From: an uncultured Pontibacter sp.
GTDB taxonomy: Bacteria; Bacteroidota; Bacteroidia; Cytophagales; Hymenobacteraceae
DNA: 64,000 bases
Direction: 5' to 3'
Assembly: GCA_947499125.1 (NCBI GenBank)
Contig: CANMMP010000001.1
Coordinates: 620,001-684,000, forward strand
Shown here piece after piece: positions 1 to 8,970 of this stretch (position 1 is its first letter; each line of letters starts with the position of its first letter). The notes beneath the pieces were generated by a model. That model did no database searches. It saw only the letters and a program-made list of their open reading frames with translations, and was not told the origin of the DNA. A program made the translations under genes and the position numbers.

Positions 1-639
1 GGTTTCAGAAAAAGCAGCTATAGCCTGGCCGATCAGCGTAAATTCCGTGACAGAGCCAGTGCTTTCGAGAAACAACTGATTGAAAAAGACCAGGAGATCG
101 CAAAACTGAAAGAAGACAACGAGGTTCTTTTTACAGAGAACACCACCCTGAAAACGACTCAGAACAAGCTTTCTGATAGCTTAACTACCATGAAGTCCAC
201 GAACCAGAACCTGAATGAAAAAGTTAAACTGGCATCGCGACTGGAGGCACAAGGCATTAGCGTGAACATTGTGAACCAGCGTGGTAAAGAGAAAGACGAC
301 AGCGATAACGAGTTCAGAGCAAAGCGCGTTGACAAGATCAAAATAGCGTTTAAACTGGGCCAGAACGATGTGGCTACAAAAGAGCCAAAAACCATTTACA
401 TGCGTTTAATTGAACCGGATGGCGCTGCACTTTATAACCTGAGCATGGGTTCGGGCACTTTCCAGATTGAAGGTGAAGACATGTACTACACTGCTAAACG
501 CGACATTGTTTTTGATAACACACAGCAGCAGGTTAGTTATGTTTATGATAAAAATGCCGAGTATAAGAAGGGCCAGCATACGATTGAGCTTTACGCTGAT
601 GGTTTCCTGATCGGCAGAACTTCTTTTGTACTGAAATAA
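1..639 (+). CDS. Coiled-coil protein with C-terminal beta domain (5'-truncated)
   Basis: The reading frame is open from base 1, so the true start lies upstream of the window. The visible 212 residues begin with a charged helix rich in Lys, Glu and Gln (about residues 1-80), with heptad-like spacing typical of a coiled coil. A compact C-terminal part follows with alternating hydrophobic residues (TIYMRLIEPDG, YKKGQHTIELYADG) that suggests an immunoglobulin-like beta sandwich. I do not recognise a named family. An anchored periplasmic or envelope protein is plausible, but the N-terminus that would show a membrane segment is missing. A good terminator follows at once, so this is the last gene of its transcript. 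Confidence 0.8.
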   Translation, partial: GFRKSSYSLADQRKFRDRASAFEKQLIEKDQEIAKLKEDNEVLFTENTTLKTTQNKLSDSLTTMKSTNQNLNEKVKLASRLEAQGISVNIVNQRGKEKDDSDNEFRAKRVDKIKIAFKLGQNDVATKEPKTIYMRLIEPDGAALYNLSMGSGTFQIEGEDMYYTAKRDIVFDNTQQQVSYVYDKNAEYKKGQHTIELYADGFLIGRTSFVLK

Positions 640-657
640 CATTCTGCTTTATACTTA

Positions 658-694
658 GAAAAAGCCTCTGCTACCCTGCAGGGGCTTTTTTTAT
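658..694 (+). terminator. Rho-independent terminator
   Basis: A stem of AAAAGCCTCTGC pairs with GCAGGGGCTTTT (one G-T wobble) around a short loop and is followed by a run of T. It lies 18 bases after the stop codon of the coiled-coil gene. Confidence 0.85.
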
Positions 695-695
695 T

Positions 696-1302
696 GTCAT
701 TCCGAGTGGGCTAGACCTAGCAGTGTGCGCAGCTCCTGCTAGTCGAAGATCCCGAACTTGTTTTGGACGTCTGATGTTCCATAGTTGAAGTCTACTGCAA
801 CTCGAACCAAGCTATACTTTCATAGCTATCTCTTATCCTGGGAGCTTAACTTACCTACAGTTTTATAGTTTCCTCGGCTCGCTCATGGCCGCGAGGCCTC
901 GTCTTCGGGCATCGCGCGGTGTACATTTCTTTTGCTCGTGCCTCGCAATGCCTTCGGCACCAGAAATCTACAAGGCGCTCAACCCAAAGACTGGAAAATC
1001 TCTCATAGCTACAGTTAGTTTATCCTTCTCAACTATAAGCTTCGACCTTTTCTCATGGCTATACTTCCGTAGGGACAGGTCGCGACCTGTCCGCTCGACA
1101 GCCTGTAACTATAAAACTATACTTGATGAATTGTCAACGACAGAAACTGTCCCCTTGAGGGGACTATAGGGGTGTTAATACCCCAACTATAAAACATCCC
1201 CCTACCCCCTTCAAAGAGGACTTTGTTCAGGTCTAGTTGCCCGCCTTAGACAAGTCGCAGATCCCGGACTTGATTCGGGAGAGGGGTTAGGGGGCGTTGG
1301 AC
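696..1302 (+). repeat. Long dispersed intergenic repeat, copy A
   Basis: This gene-free stretch aligns collinearly, by eye, with the reverse complement of 22112-22668. Shared landmarks in the same order are: GTCATTYCGA, GAACCAAGCTATACTTTCAT, ATCCTGGGAGCT, GCGAGGCCTCGTCTTCGGGC, GGCGCTCAACCCAAAGACTG, AAGCTTCGACC, the palindrome at 1073-1092, CAGAAACTGTCCCCTTGAGG, CATCCCCCTACCCCCTTCAA and GTCGCAGATCCCGGACTTG. I estimate roughly 70-75 percent identity with small indels. No conserved reading frame is apparent, and the short frames inside differ between the copies. The 1303-1554 remainder of the gap holds further C-rich and G-rich repeat fragments and no gene. Confidence 0.8.
1073..1092. repeat. 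Perfect 20-bp palindrome
   Basis: GGACAGGTCGCGACCTGTCC equals its own reverse complement. The identical 20 bases recur at 22320-22339 inside repeat copy B, while the flanking sequence has diverged. That makes this the best-conserved core of the long repeat. Confidence 0.95.
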
Positions 1303-1554
1303 CACGCCAACTAAGAAACACCTCCCTACCATCCTCAAGGAGGAAATTTGATCCAAGTATAGAAAAGCTCCCTACCTTTGTTAAGTTGCTATACTTGGAC
1401 TTGCTCTGAGGGATTAAGGCCAGTTTGACCACATCAACCATAATCCTAACCATAACATCCATCACCAAACTATAACCCATAAAAAAAGCCCCTTCCTCGG
1501 GAAGGGGGCCTTAGTCCATCGTTCACAATTTAATAGCTCTATATTAAGTCAGAG

Positions 1555-4182
1555 TTATTCTACTAACATTTTACGGTCCTGAATCACTTTAAAGTGTTCG
1601 ACCATCTTCACCGCCTCGTCTATATCTTCTGTAAAAATAGCTATAAACGAATCTGGTTCTGCCTTTTCTAAGGCATACGCAATTGCGCGCATTTCTTCCG
1701 GAATTACTTCGATCTTCATATTGGGATTCGCATCTTCTATACCATGCAATAATGGTCCGGTAATTTCTTCTGCGGTTTTTCCACGAAGGTCGCTATCCAG
1801 GCGCACGATCACTTCATCAAATATCTGCCCGGCCGCTAAGCCGATGTCGTAAAAATCCTCTGTTCTGCGGTCGCCAACGCCGGCTATAATGCCAACCTTA
1901 TGCGATGCATCTACTGCATTCATAAACTCTCCTATCGCTTTCAGGCCACCCACGTTATGGGCATAATCCACGAGCACCTCAAAGTTCGGAAACTTAAACA
2001 GGTTCATGCGGCCCGGGGTTTTAGCCGGCGAAGGTATAAAAGTGCGCAACGAGGTCTTGATATCTTCAATATCGAAGTGTGAGATATAACCAGCCAGCGT
2101 AGCAGCCAGAATATTCTCGATATTAAACCTAGCCCGGCCACCAAATGTTAAAGGCACATCCGCTACCCTATCGATGCGCAGTTTATAGCTGTTCTTAAAG
2201 ATCGAGATATACCCATTTTCAAAAACAGCTGCTAATCCGCCTTTTGCGATGTGTTTAAGTATGCGCGGATTATTTTCATCCATACTAAAGAAGGCAATTT
2301 TGCAATGCAGTTCCGAGGCCATGGCATACACCAGGTCATCGTCCGCATTTAAAACAGCATAGCCATCTTTACTTACACTTTTAGGTATAACTGCCTTTAC
2401 CTGGGCAAGTTCTTCCAGTGTATTTATATCGCGCAGGCCCAGGTGGTCTGAGCTTACGTTGGTAACTATACCTATGTCGCACTGCTGGAAACCAAGACCT
2501 GAGCGTAAAAGTCCGCCACGGGCGCATTCCAGCACGGCAAAGTTCACGGTTGGGTCCTTCAATACAAACTCTGCACTATAAGAGCCAGTCGTATCGCCTT
2601 TCTCAAGCAATTTATCCTGTATGTAAATGCCATCGGTGGTGGTATAACCAACCTGGTAGCCCTTATGTTTTACCATGTGGGCAATCAAGCGGGTAGTTGT
2701 AGTTTTACCGTTGGTGCCTGTTACAGCTATTATCGGAATACGCGAAGGTTTCTCTCTCGGGAAAAGCATATCTACCACGGGCTCAGCTACGTTTCGGGGC
2801 AAACCAAAGGTAGGGGAAATATGCATTCTGAAGCCTGGAGCAGCATTTACTTCCAGCACAGCGCCACGGGTCTCGTTCAGCGGAATAGCTATATCGGTGG
2901 TCATTACGTCGATGCCGCAGATATCAAGGCCTATTATGCCAGCTATACGCTCTGCCATCAGCACATTGTAGGAGTCGATCAGGTCGGTAACATCGGTGGC
3001 GGTGCCGCCGGTGCTAATGTTGGCGGTGCTTTTTAAGTATACTTCCTGCCCCGCCGGTACCACTGATTGTGTAGTTAACCCCATTCCTTTAAGCAACGCA
3101 TTTGTATGCTGATCTATTTTGATCTTGGTCAATACTTTTTCGTGACCGATGCCCCGCCTTGGGTCTTTGTTCTCTTTATCAACGAGTTGCTTTATTGTGG
3201 AGGTACCATCGCCTGTAACCATGGCCGGCGTACGTTTGGCTGCCGCTACAAACTTTCCGTTTATTACCAGCAACCTGAAATCGAAACCAGTAATGTATTG
3301 CTCTACAATTACCCCTTCCGAGAACTTTAGAGCCTCCTGGAAGCCTTTTTTAGCATCAGCCAGGTTAGTTATGTTTATACTTGCCCCTTTGCCGTGGTTG
3401 CCGTCTAATGGCTTCACAACTATCGGGAAGCCAAGCCACGTAATGGCACGGCGCAATTCCTCCTGCGAGTATACCGTAGTTCCTTTTGGCACAGGTATGC
3501 CTGCATCGCTCAGCAGGTCTTTGGTAGCGTTTTTATCTCCGGCTATTTCTACAGCAAAGCAGGCAGTGCTGTTGGTCATGGTGGCTTGTATGCGCTTCTG
3601 GTGCTTGCCATAACCCAGTTGTATCAGCGAGTGGCGGTTAAGCCGGATGTATGGTATACCGCGGCTTACGGCCTCTGTAACGATGGCATAGGTGCTTGGC
3701 CCGAAATACTCGTCTTCCCGGATCTGGTGCAGGCGGTCTATATCATCGTTCAGTTTATACTTTTCGCCGTTGATAAGTGCTTTGGTAACCTTAAGTGCAG
3801 TATAGGCGGCATATTCCCCTGCCCGCTCCTCCTGGTACGAGAACACTACGGTAGCCACATTTTCTTCGCGGGTAGGGTAGATACGGCCATAGCCGCTATC
3901 CATACCGGCCATAGTTTGTAGCTCCAGGGCAATGTGCTGCACTACATGGGCAAAGGTGGTGCCTTCGTCTACGGTCTTAAAAAAGCCGCCTTCCACGCCC
4001 TCCGACGAGCGGTGTGACTGCATGCCCGGAAACATTTTCCGGAGCTTTGTAGAAAAGCCTGGTACCTGGTTGGTTAAGGTGTTGTAATAATCTTCCAGGT
4101 CCAGTTTAAGAACTATAATTTTGGGATGTTTAACAGACCAGTAGTTTGGTCCGCGCATCACGCGTAAGTCAACGATTTTCAT
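1555..4182 (-). CDS. cphA: Cyanophycin synthetase
   Basis: This enzyme polymerises aspartate and arginine into the storage polymer cyanophycin, using two ATP-dependent ligase sites. At 875 residues it has the usual family length. An N-terminal domain (about 1-160) is followed by an ATP-grasp domain (about 215-470, with VVKPLDGNHGKG near 255-266 and the metal-binding end LEVNAAPG near 443-450). A Mur-ligase-like half runs from about 480 to the end, with P-loop GTNGKTTTTR at 489-498 and DYAHN further on. The start is ATG at 4182. The gene stands alone: no cyanophycinase (cphB) or isoaspartyl dipeptidase is adjacent on either side. The upstream gap to tRNA-Cys is about 350 bases and probably holds its promoter. 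Confidence 0.96.
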   Translation of the reverse strand: MKIVDLRVMRGPNYWSVKHPKIIVLKLDLEDYYNTLTNQVPGFSTKLRKMFPGMQSHRSSEGVEGGFFKTVDEGTTFAHVVQHIALELQTMAGMDSGYGRIYPTREENVATVVFSYQEERAGEYAAYTALKVTKALINGEKYKLNDDIDRLHQIREDEYFGPSTYAIVTEAVSRGIPYIRLNRHSLIQLGYGKHQKRIQATMTNSTACFAVEIAGDKNATKDLLSDAGIPVPKGTTVYSQEELRRAITWLGFPIVVKPLDGNHGKGASINITNLADAKKGFQEALKFSEGVIVEQYITGFDFRLLVINGKFVAAAKRTPAMVTGDGTSTIKQLVDKENKDPRRGIGHEKVLTKIKIDQHTNALLKGMGLTTQSVVPAGQEVYLKSTANISTGGTATDVTDLIDSYNVLMAERIAGIIGLDICGIDVMTTDIAIPLNETRGAVLEVNAAPGFRMHISPTFGLPRNVAEPVVDMLFPREKPSRIPIIAVTGTNGKTTTTRLIAHMVKHKGYQVGYTTTDGIYIQDKLLEKGDTTGSYSAEFVLKDPTVNFAVLECARGGLLRSGLGFQQCDIGIVTNVSSDHLGLRDINTLEELAQVKAVIPKSVSKDGYAVLNADDDLVYAMASELHCKIAFFSMDENNPRILKHIAKGGLAAVFENGYISIFKNSYKLRIDRVADVPLTFGGRARFNIENILAATLAGYISHFDIEDIKTSLRTFIPSPAKTPGRMNLFKFPNFEVLVDYAHNVGGLKAIGEFMNAVDASHKVGIIAGVGDRRTEDFYDIGLAAGQIFDEVIVRLDSDLRGKTAEEITGPLLHGIEDANPNMKIEVIPEEMRAIAYALEKAEPDSFIAIFTEDIDEAVKMVEHFKVIQDRKMLVE

Positions 4183-4492
4183 GTATCTGGTACTCGTAAG
4201 CGATTTTAGTTGCGTTTAGCTGTTTCTGTTATCAGGTTATGCTGGCTTAGTGCCCCAACCCCGCTGGTTTCTGTTTAGCTGAGAATGGCTTGTTACGCTT
4301 TTGTTTTTATACAATACAAAAATGGGCTGTTGGTAAGATGTGCCGCTAAAGAAACGGTAACCTGATTACGCAAAACCAGGCTAAAAGATTAGACAAAGTA
4401 TAAATTACAGTATAGTTTTATACTTGAAAAGCACAACTAACAGGCACCGAAGCGGATAAGCGGAAGTATAAATAGGAAAGTATAGAAAAAAA
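4183..4492. other. Intergenic region upstream of cphA
   Basis: No reading frame of note. It is the leader of cphA (minus) and the trailer of tRNA-Cys (minus). It contains several AASTATA-type words between about 4395 and 4490. I could not settle on a convincing TAnnTTTG promoter. Confidence 0.5.
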
Positions 4493-4528
4493 CTAAACCC
4501 CAACCGCTTTAAAGCAATTGGGGTTTAG
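4493..4528 (-). terminator. Terminator of tRNA-Cys
   Basis: CTAAACCCCAA pairs with TTGGGGTTTAG around a 14-base loop. On the minus strand it is followed by a run of seven T. It starts 7 bases past the 3' end of the tRNA. Confidence 0.85.
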
Positions 4529-4535
4529 CAGGAAG

Positions 4536-4606
4536 AGGTAACGAGCGGATTCGAACCGCTGTAGCAGCTTTTGCAGAGCTGAGCCTAGCCACTCGGCCAC
4601 GTTACC
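4536..4606 (-). tRNA. tRNA-Cys (anticodon GCA)
   Basis: Read on the minus strand, the acceptor GGTAACG pairs with CGTTACC. The D arm is GGCCGAGTGGCTAGGC-like, the anticodon stem CAGCT/AGCTG encloses CTGCAAA with anticodon GCA, and the T loop is GGTTCGAATCC. The length is 71 bases and the discriminator base is T (U73), as expected for tRNA-Cys. CCA is not encoded. It is a single tRNA gene with its own terminator. Confidence 0.97.
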
Positions 4607-4694
4607 GTTATTGGGTGTGCAAATATACAAAGGTGTGTATACTTCTCAAACTATAGAAGGTTTATTTTTTGCGCTAAAAAAGCTGATTTCCGAC

Positions 4695-5207
4695 TTAATC
4701 CTTTAAAGAACTGGCAATCGTCAGTAAATCAGGTTTGTACTGTTTCTTGTTTTCGGCCAGCGTCCAGCTAAGTATTTTGTAGAACGAGCTTTTACTCTCC
4801 ACCATCGTTATCAGCATATACAGGTCCTGGTCATCTTCGGTCCAGGTCAGCTCTACTTGTGCATGGTTGTTACCATTGGCAGTAAAGGTTTTCACCTTAC
4901 CTAACTTACGGTTCTCGAATTCTGTTTTATAGTCGGCTACAAAATCATTCAGGAAATCTTCGCTGCTCGCAAACTTTATACCCAAGCTCTCCAAATGGTC
5001 TTTCGAATCATCTATTACAACAGTATAGATCTCTTTTGGGTTGTTATAGTATTGCAGGGTCGCTACATCGTTCAGTTCATAGGTTCTGGTCATGTAGTCT
5101 GGTATGTCCAACGTATAAACATGACCTCCCTGTTTTGTCGAAAATTTTTGTGCAAAGGCTGTTGATGCTGCCAGCAGGCAAAGGGCTAAAAGTAAAACGT
5201 GTTTCAT
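4695..5207 (-). CDS. Small secreted protein, function unknown
   Basis: This 170-residue protein starts with a clear signal peptide (KHVLLLALCLLAASTAFA, cut before QK). I chose the ATG at 5207 because it opens the signal peptide directly; a longer frame adds 11 residues that would disrupt it. The mature part is a small mixed alpha/beta domain with motifs such as YTLDIPDYMTRTYELN and VYTVVIDDSK-like strands, resembling small periplasmic proteins of Bacteroidota whose role is unknown. The direct repeat at 5220-5245 lies 13 bases upstream of the start. Confidence 0.8.
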   Translation of the reverse strand: MKHVLLLALCLLAASTAFAQKFSTKQGGHVYTLDIPDYMTRTYELNDVATLQYYNNPKEIYTVVIDDSKDHLESLGIKFASSEDFLNDFVADYKTEFENRKLGKVKTFTANGNNHAQVELTWTEDDQDLYMLITMVESKSSFYKILSWTLAENKKQYKPDLLTIASSLKD

Positions 5208-5219
5208 ATTAAGGTTAAA

Positions 5220-5245
5220 GTTGAAAGTTATACCCGGCAAAAATA
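5220..5245 (+). repeat. 26-bp direct repeat, copy 1
   Basis: GTTGAAAGTTATACCCGGCA plus AAAATA is repeated exactly at 6164-6189 in the same orientation. Each copy lies just upstream of the start codon of a minus-strand secreted-protein gene (13 and 37 bases away). Confidence 0.9.
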
Positions 5246-5365
5246 GTTGAATTATAGTATTGAAGTATAACTAATAAGCCTGCTAAGTATAGTTTTGGGA
5301 TGTTTTTTAATGTGCTGTTGCATGAGGTGAGTAAGGCATAGCCGAAGTTTGGTTTATGTCCAGGG

Positions 5366-6127
5366 TTAGCGTGTATATTTCTTTCTGTTTTCTTCGCTGA
5401 ATATAATATCAATATCCCGCCACCCAAAGACTTTTCCAGTATGTGTAAAGACCTTCCAACATGGTACCATTCGTAACACCCTTAATGCTTCTTTTTCGAA
5501 TTCTTCGTTAACGCTGTGCCGAACTTTTGCCTGCACTATCTTTCCCTCACTGTCCGTTTCAAAATCTATGGACACATCCTCTCTCTTATTCGGTAATTCT
5601 TCCCAATTAATATAAGAGTAAATGAAGCTTTCTAATGTATCCCTATTGCTATATGAGCAGTCTTGTGAAGCGTAAAGATTGGTCCTTACCACGGCTCCAT
5701 TTTCAAACGTGAATTTTATTTCATTTTCAAAGGCATTCCAGTGTCTCTCCCCACTTCCTACCCAATACACTCCGTTAACCCAGTCAGCCTTCATTTTTCC
5801 GTCAACGAACTTCTTGTTGATTGTTTTCTCAACTAAAGAGTTGATTTCTTGGCCATCCTTGCAGTTTTTTACTTTTGTTAGGTACAGCTGCTCGCCTTCT
5901 ATAGCCCATTCTGCCCTAAAATTCCTCCAGCAACCGCTATCCATCCAATCCTTATTAACACTCTGCAACTTCTCTTTAAGTTGGGTAAAAGACTCAAGCG
6001 GGGAATCAACTGTGCTGCTATACAGATAATATTTACTCCCTTGGTAATACAAAACGTCAGGGTCTTGGTCGGTTGCCCAAGCATCAACAAAAAGGAAAAC
6101 CAATAAAATGTTGAAGATGATTTTCAT
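5366..6127 (-). CDS. Secreted protein with TonB C-terminal-like domain
   Basis: The protein has 253 residues and starts with a signal peptide (KIIFNILLVFLFVDAWA). The last 70 residues match the TonB carboxy-terminal fold: DFETDSEGKIVQAKVR is followed by the FEKEALRVLRMVPCWKVF signature (normally AL.v...P.W.P). There is no transmembrane anchor or Pro-rich linker, so it is not a complete energy transducer. Bacteroidota have many proteins carrying only this domain. It lies between two exact 26-bp direct repeats. No partner ExbB/ExbD is nearby, and the substrate or role is unknown. Confidence 0.8.
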   Translation of the reverse strand: MKIIFNILLVFLFVDAWATDQDPDVLYYQGSKYYLYSSTVDSPLESFTQLKEKLQSVNKDWMDSGCWRNFRAEWAIEGEQLYLTKVKNCKDGQEINSLVEKTINKKFVDGKMKADWVNGVYWVGSGERHWNAFENEIKFTFENGAVVRTNLYASQDCSYSNRDTLESFIYSYINWEELPNKREDVSIDFETDSEGKIVQAKVRHSVNEEFEKEALRVLRMVPCWKVFTHTGKVFGWRDIDIIFSEENRKKYTR

Positions 6128-6163
6128 TAATATATATGAACGCTAACGTACTCGTGCTATAAT

Positions 6164-6189
6164 GTTGAAAGTTATACCCGGCAAAAATA
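6164..6189 (+). repeat. 26-bp direct repeat, copy 2
   Basis: An exact second copy of 5220-5245. The two copies bracket the TonB-C-like gene, as a segmental duplication or an insertion between copies would leave. Confidence 0.9.
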
Positions 6190-6233
6190 ACTGGATTCCA
6201 TAAATAAAGCATAGAATGTCTGCTTTATACTTA

Positions 6234-6818
6234 TTAATGTACCTGGCTATACTTTATTAATTGCTTTACCATCTTTTCTGCTGTGTCTGCATAGTCTTTC
6301 TTATACTTTTCCATCAGCTCGTCTCGTGTTGTATTTTTTCCTTTTGCTTGCTTCTCCCAAAGCACAGATAATGTAGAGAATGGTGGAAATACAACTCCTA
6401 TTGCATTATAAAAATTACTGACATTAGCTATAATATGCTGGGCACCATCCGAATCGCCTGTAATGACAATACCTCCAACTTTTCCTTTTAACCTTGCTGG
6501 CTTACCAGCCATAATCTCATCATGCAGCTCGTCCAGGCGTTCAATTACCCGTTGTATCTCCGACGATTGATTGTTCCACCAAATGGGTGTAGCAAAAATT
6601 ATAATGTCTGAATCCAGTAACTGTTTAAGTATAGCCGGCCATTCATCACCTTCACCCATATCGCTATAGGTTCCGGGCCAAATGCTGTGCTCCACCAGTT
6701 TCACTATAGTAGTATTAATGTTCTGCTTTTCGAGAAAGCCCTGTAAAAAATCTGATAGAACTTCGGTGTTAGATAGGCCTTCTTTTTTTAAGGTGCCAAG
6801 TAGTATAGTTGCTTTCAT
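6234..6818 (-). CDS. Flavodoxin-fold NAD(P)H-dependent oxidoreductase
   Basis: At 194 residues this is the size of the NADPH-dependent FMN reductase / flavodoxin-like family. The N-terminal strand and loop (ATILLGTLKKEGLSNTE) would hold the FMN phosphate. DIIIFATPIWWNNQSSEIQRVIERLD matches the P-x-WW/Y region that contacts the isoalloxazine ring, and GKVGGIVITGDSDGAQ is the next strand-loop. It is probably cytoplasmic. The substrate cannot be told from sequence; quinones, azo compounds and free FMN are all used in this family. It is monocistronic, upstream of the TonB-C-like gene on the same strand with a gap of about 110 bases. Confidence 0.85.
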   Translation of the reverse strand: MKATILLGTLKKEGLSNTEVLSDFLQGFLEKQNINTTIVKLVEHSIWPGTYSDMGEGDEWPAILKQLLDSDIIIFATPIWWNNQSSEIQRVIERLDELHDEIMAGKPARLKGKVGGIVITGDSDGAQHIIANVSNFYNAIGVVFPPFSTLSVLWEKQAKGKNTTRDELMEKYKKDYADTAEKMVKQLIKYSQVH

Positions 6819-6896
6819 AAGTTACCCAAAAGGTTATAGTTTAAACTATAGTTACGGTTTACGACACCAATGTTTTCCAACTATACAACTATAAAA

Positions 6897-6932
6897 TAAA
6901 AAAGACCCCGGATCTCTCCGGGGCTTTCTGTT
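6897..6932 (-). terminator. Terminator of rpsA
   Basis: GCCCCGGA pairs with TCCGGGGT around a GAGA-type loop. On the minus strand it is followed by CTTTTTTTATTTTA. It begins about 20 bases after the rpsA stop codon. Confidence 0.88.
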
Positions 6933-6949
6933 ATTAAACAAGCTTAAAA

Positions 6950-8833
6950 CTAAGCGTTGTTCTCTTCTTCAGAAGAAGCTTCTTCGTCAGAACCTTTTGA
7001 CTTCTTTGCAGCAGCCTCCAGTTTCTTAACACCAGCTTCTTTCTCGTTGTCCATCATCTTCTCTTTCAGAGCAGATAGTGCATCCAGGTCACCTAATGTA
7101 GACTTGTCAGCTTCTTTCTGAACTTTAGGAGCTTTCTCTTTCTTCTCGCCTGTTGCAGCTGGCTTCTTAGTTGTTGCTTTTGCTGGTTTTGCCGGCTCAG
7201 CAGATTCAGTGTGCGTTGCAGTGTGCGAAAGGATGATCTTACGATCGTCTTTAGAGAATTCAGTTACTTTAAAGTCAAGGCTGTCACCAGCTTCAACCTG
7301 CGAACCGTCCTCTTTAGTTAATCCTTTAGGGAAAGAGAAACCTTCGATACCGTATGGTAACTCAAGTACTGCACCACGTTCAGACTTCTCCAGAACTGAA
7401 GCTTTGTGTACAGAACCAATGTTAAATACAGACTCGAATGTATCCCAAGGGTTCTCTTCAAGTTGCTTGTGGCCTAATGCAAGTCTTCTGTTCGGAACAT
7501 CAAGCTCCAGAACAACTACATCAAGGTTTTCACCAACTTTAACGAACTCAGATGGATGCTTGATCTTCTTAGTCCATGAAAGGTCAGAAACGTGTACAAG
7601 ACCGTCAACACCTTCTTCAAGCTCTAAGAACAGACCGAAGTTAGTCAGGTTACGAACTACGCCAGTGTGCTTGGTGCCTACTGCATATTTCGTTAATACA
7701 TCTTCTTTTGTCCAAGGATCTTCAGTAAGCTGCTTAATGCCCAGAGACATTTTACGCTCTTCGCGGTCAAGAGTCAATACAACTGCCTCAACCTCGTCGC
7801 CTTGCTTAATGAAGTCTTGTGGGTTGCGCAGGTGCTGAGACCATGACATTTCAGAAACGTGGATAAGACCTTCTACACCTGGCATTAACTCCAGGAACGC
7901 GCCGTAATCAGCTACGTTAACGATCTTACCTTTAACTCTTGAACCAACTTCAACTTCAGCAGGAAGAGCATCCCACGGATGTGGTGTAAGCTGCTTCATA
8001 CCAAGAGAGATACGCTTCTTGTCTTCATCAAAGTCAAGAACTACGATCTGTACTTTCTGGTCAAGGTTCAATACTTCTTCCGGGTGGTTGATACGTCCCC
8101 ATGAAATATCTGTAATGTGAAGCAGGCCGTCTACGCCACCAAGGTCGATGAACACACCGAAGTTTGTCATGTTCTTGATAACACCTTCCAGAACCTGACC
8201 TTTTTCAAGGTTGTTCAGGATAGCTGCACGCTGCTGCTCCAGGTCTTTCTCGATAAGTACTTTGTGAGATACAACCACGTTGTCGAAAGCGGCGTTGATT
8301 TTCACAACTTTCACTTCCATTTTCTTACCTACAAACACATCGAAGTCGCGGATTGGCTTAACGTCGATCTGAGAACCTGGTAAGAATGCTTCAACACCGT
8401 AAAGGTCCATGATAAGACCACCTTTGGTTCTTCTCTTAACAACGCCTTCCAGAATGTTATCATTCTCAAGTGCGTCATAGATTTTAGCCCAGGCAGAAAC
8501 GATTTTAGCCTTCTTGCGAGACAAGATAAGCTGACCGTTCGGGTCTTCCTGGTCTTCAATAAATACTTCAACTTCGTCGCCAATTTTCAGATCAGGCATA
8601 TCTCTGAATTCTGAAGTAGCAACCAAGCCGTCAGATTTGAAACCGATGTTCAGGATCACGTCACGATCAGTGATACCAACAACTGTTCCTTTAACAACCT
8701 CCTGCTCCTGTACAGTAGTCAGGGTGTCGTCATACATTTTTTCCATTTCAGCGCGGTCTTCTTTGCTGTAGCCGCCACCGAAACCTTGAGACTCAAACTT
8801 GTCCCAATCGAAATTTTCTGGAGAATTACTCAT
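6950..8833 (-). CDS. rpsA: 30S ribosomal protein S1
   Basis: S1 binds mRNA on the small ribosomal subunit and helps it load. It matters most in lineages such as this one that seldom use Shine-Dalgarno pairing. Six S1 repeats are visible; repeats 3-5 are the best conserved (GVIKNMTNFGVFIDLGGVDG, GKIVNVADYGAFLELMPGVEG, GVVRNLTNFGLFLELEEGVDG), and repeat 6 is degenerate. The last 80 residues form a Lys/Ala/Glu-rich tail. I prefer ATG at 8833 (627 residues); a GTG at 8860 would add nine residues. The gene avoids the ATA codon and appears to lack the AASTATA words common elsewhere, as expected for high expression. A good promoter lies at 8939-8970. Confidence 0.96.
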   Translation of the reverse strand: MSNSPENFDWDKFESQGFGGGYSKEDRAEMEKMYDDTLTTVQEQEVVKGTVVGITDRDVILNIGFKSDGLVATSEFRDMPDLKIGDEVEVFIEDQEDPNGQLILSRKKAKIVSAWAKIYDALENDNILEGVVKRRTKGGLIMDLYGVEAFLPGSQIDVKPIRDFDVFVGKKMEVKVVKINAAFDNVVVSHKVLIEKDLEQQRAAILNNLEKGQVLEGVIKNMTNFGVFIDLGGVDGLLHITDISWGRINHPEEVLNLDQKVQIVVLDFDEDKKRISLGMKQLTPHPWDALPAEVEVGSRVKGKIVNVADYGAFLELMPGVEGLIHVSEMSWSQHLRNPQDFIKQGDEVEAVVLTLDREERKMSLGIKQLTEDPWTKEDVLTKYAVGTKHTGVVRNLTNFGLFLELEEGVDGLVHVSDLSWTKKIKHPSEFVKVGENLDVVVLELDVPNRRLALGHKQLEENPWDTFESVFNIGSVHKASVLEKSERGAVLELPYGIEGFSFPKGLTKEDGSQVEAGDSLDFKVTEFSKDDRKIILSHTATHTESAEPAKPAKATTKKPAATGEKKEKAPKVQKEADKSTLGDLDALSALKEKMMDNEKEAGVKKLEAAAKKSKGSDEEASSEEENNA

Positions 8834-8938
8834 ATTGTTTTGTTGCTCTGCAGAAGCCACCGGCTTAGAGCAATGGGCCGGTTTGGTTTAGTTTTACATT
8901 TCCTGCTGATTTACAGGACCATTCACCTGAATGAGCCG

Positions 8939-8970
8939 CAAAAGTAATTCTTTTTAAGATTAAAAACCAA
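8939..8970 (-). promoter_or_regulatory. Bacteroidota-type promoter for rpsA
   Basis: On the minus strand TTGG is followed by 20 bases and then TACTTTTG, a full match to the TAnnTTTG -7 element. The predicted mRNA start lies about 100 bases before the ATG. Confidence 0.7.

Noticed and set aside
885..1480. Two open frames (885-1169 plus and 1211-1480 minus)
   Set aside because: Both lie inside the long repeat or its C-rich tail, their frames are not kept in the inverted copy, and the products have low-complexity, Arg/Ser/Pro-rich compositions unlike real proteins.
2665..3921. Several long plus-strand frames opposite cphA
   Set aside because: They are mirror frames of a long conserved gene. 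No start signals or plausible domains are seen.
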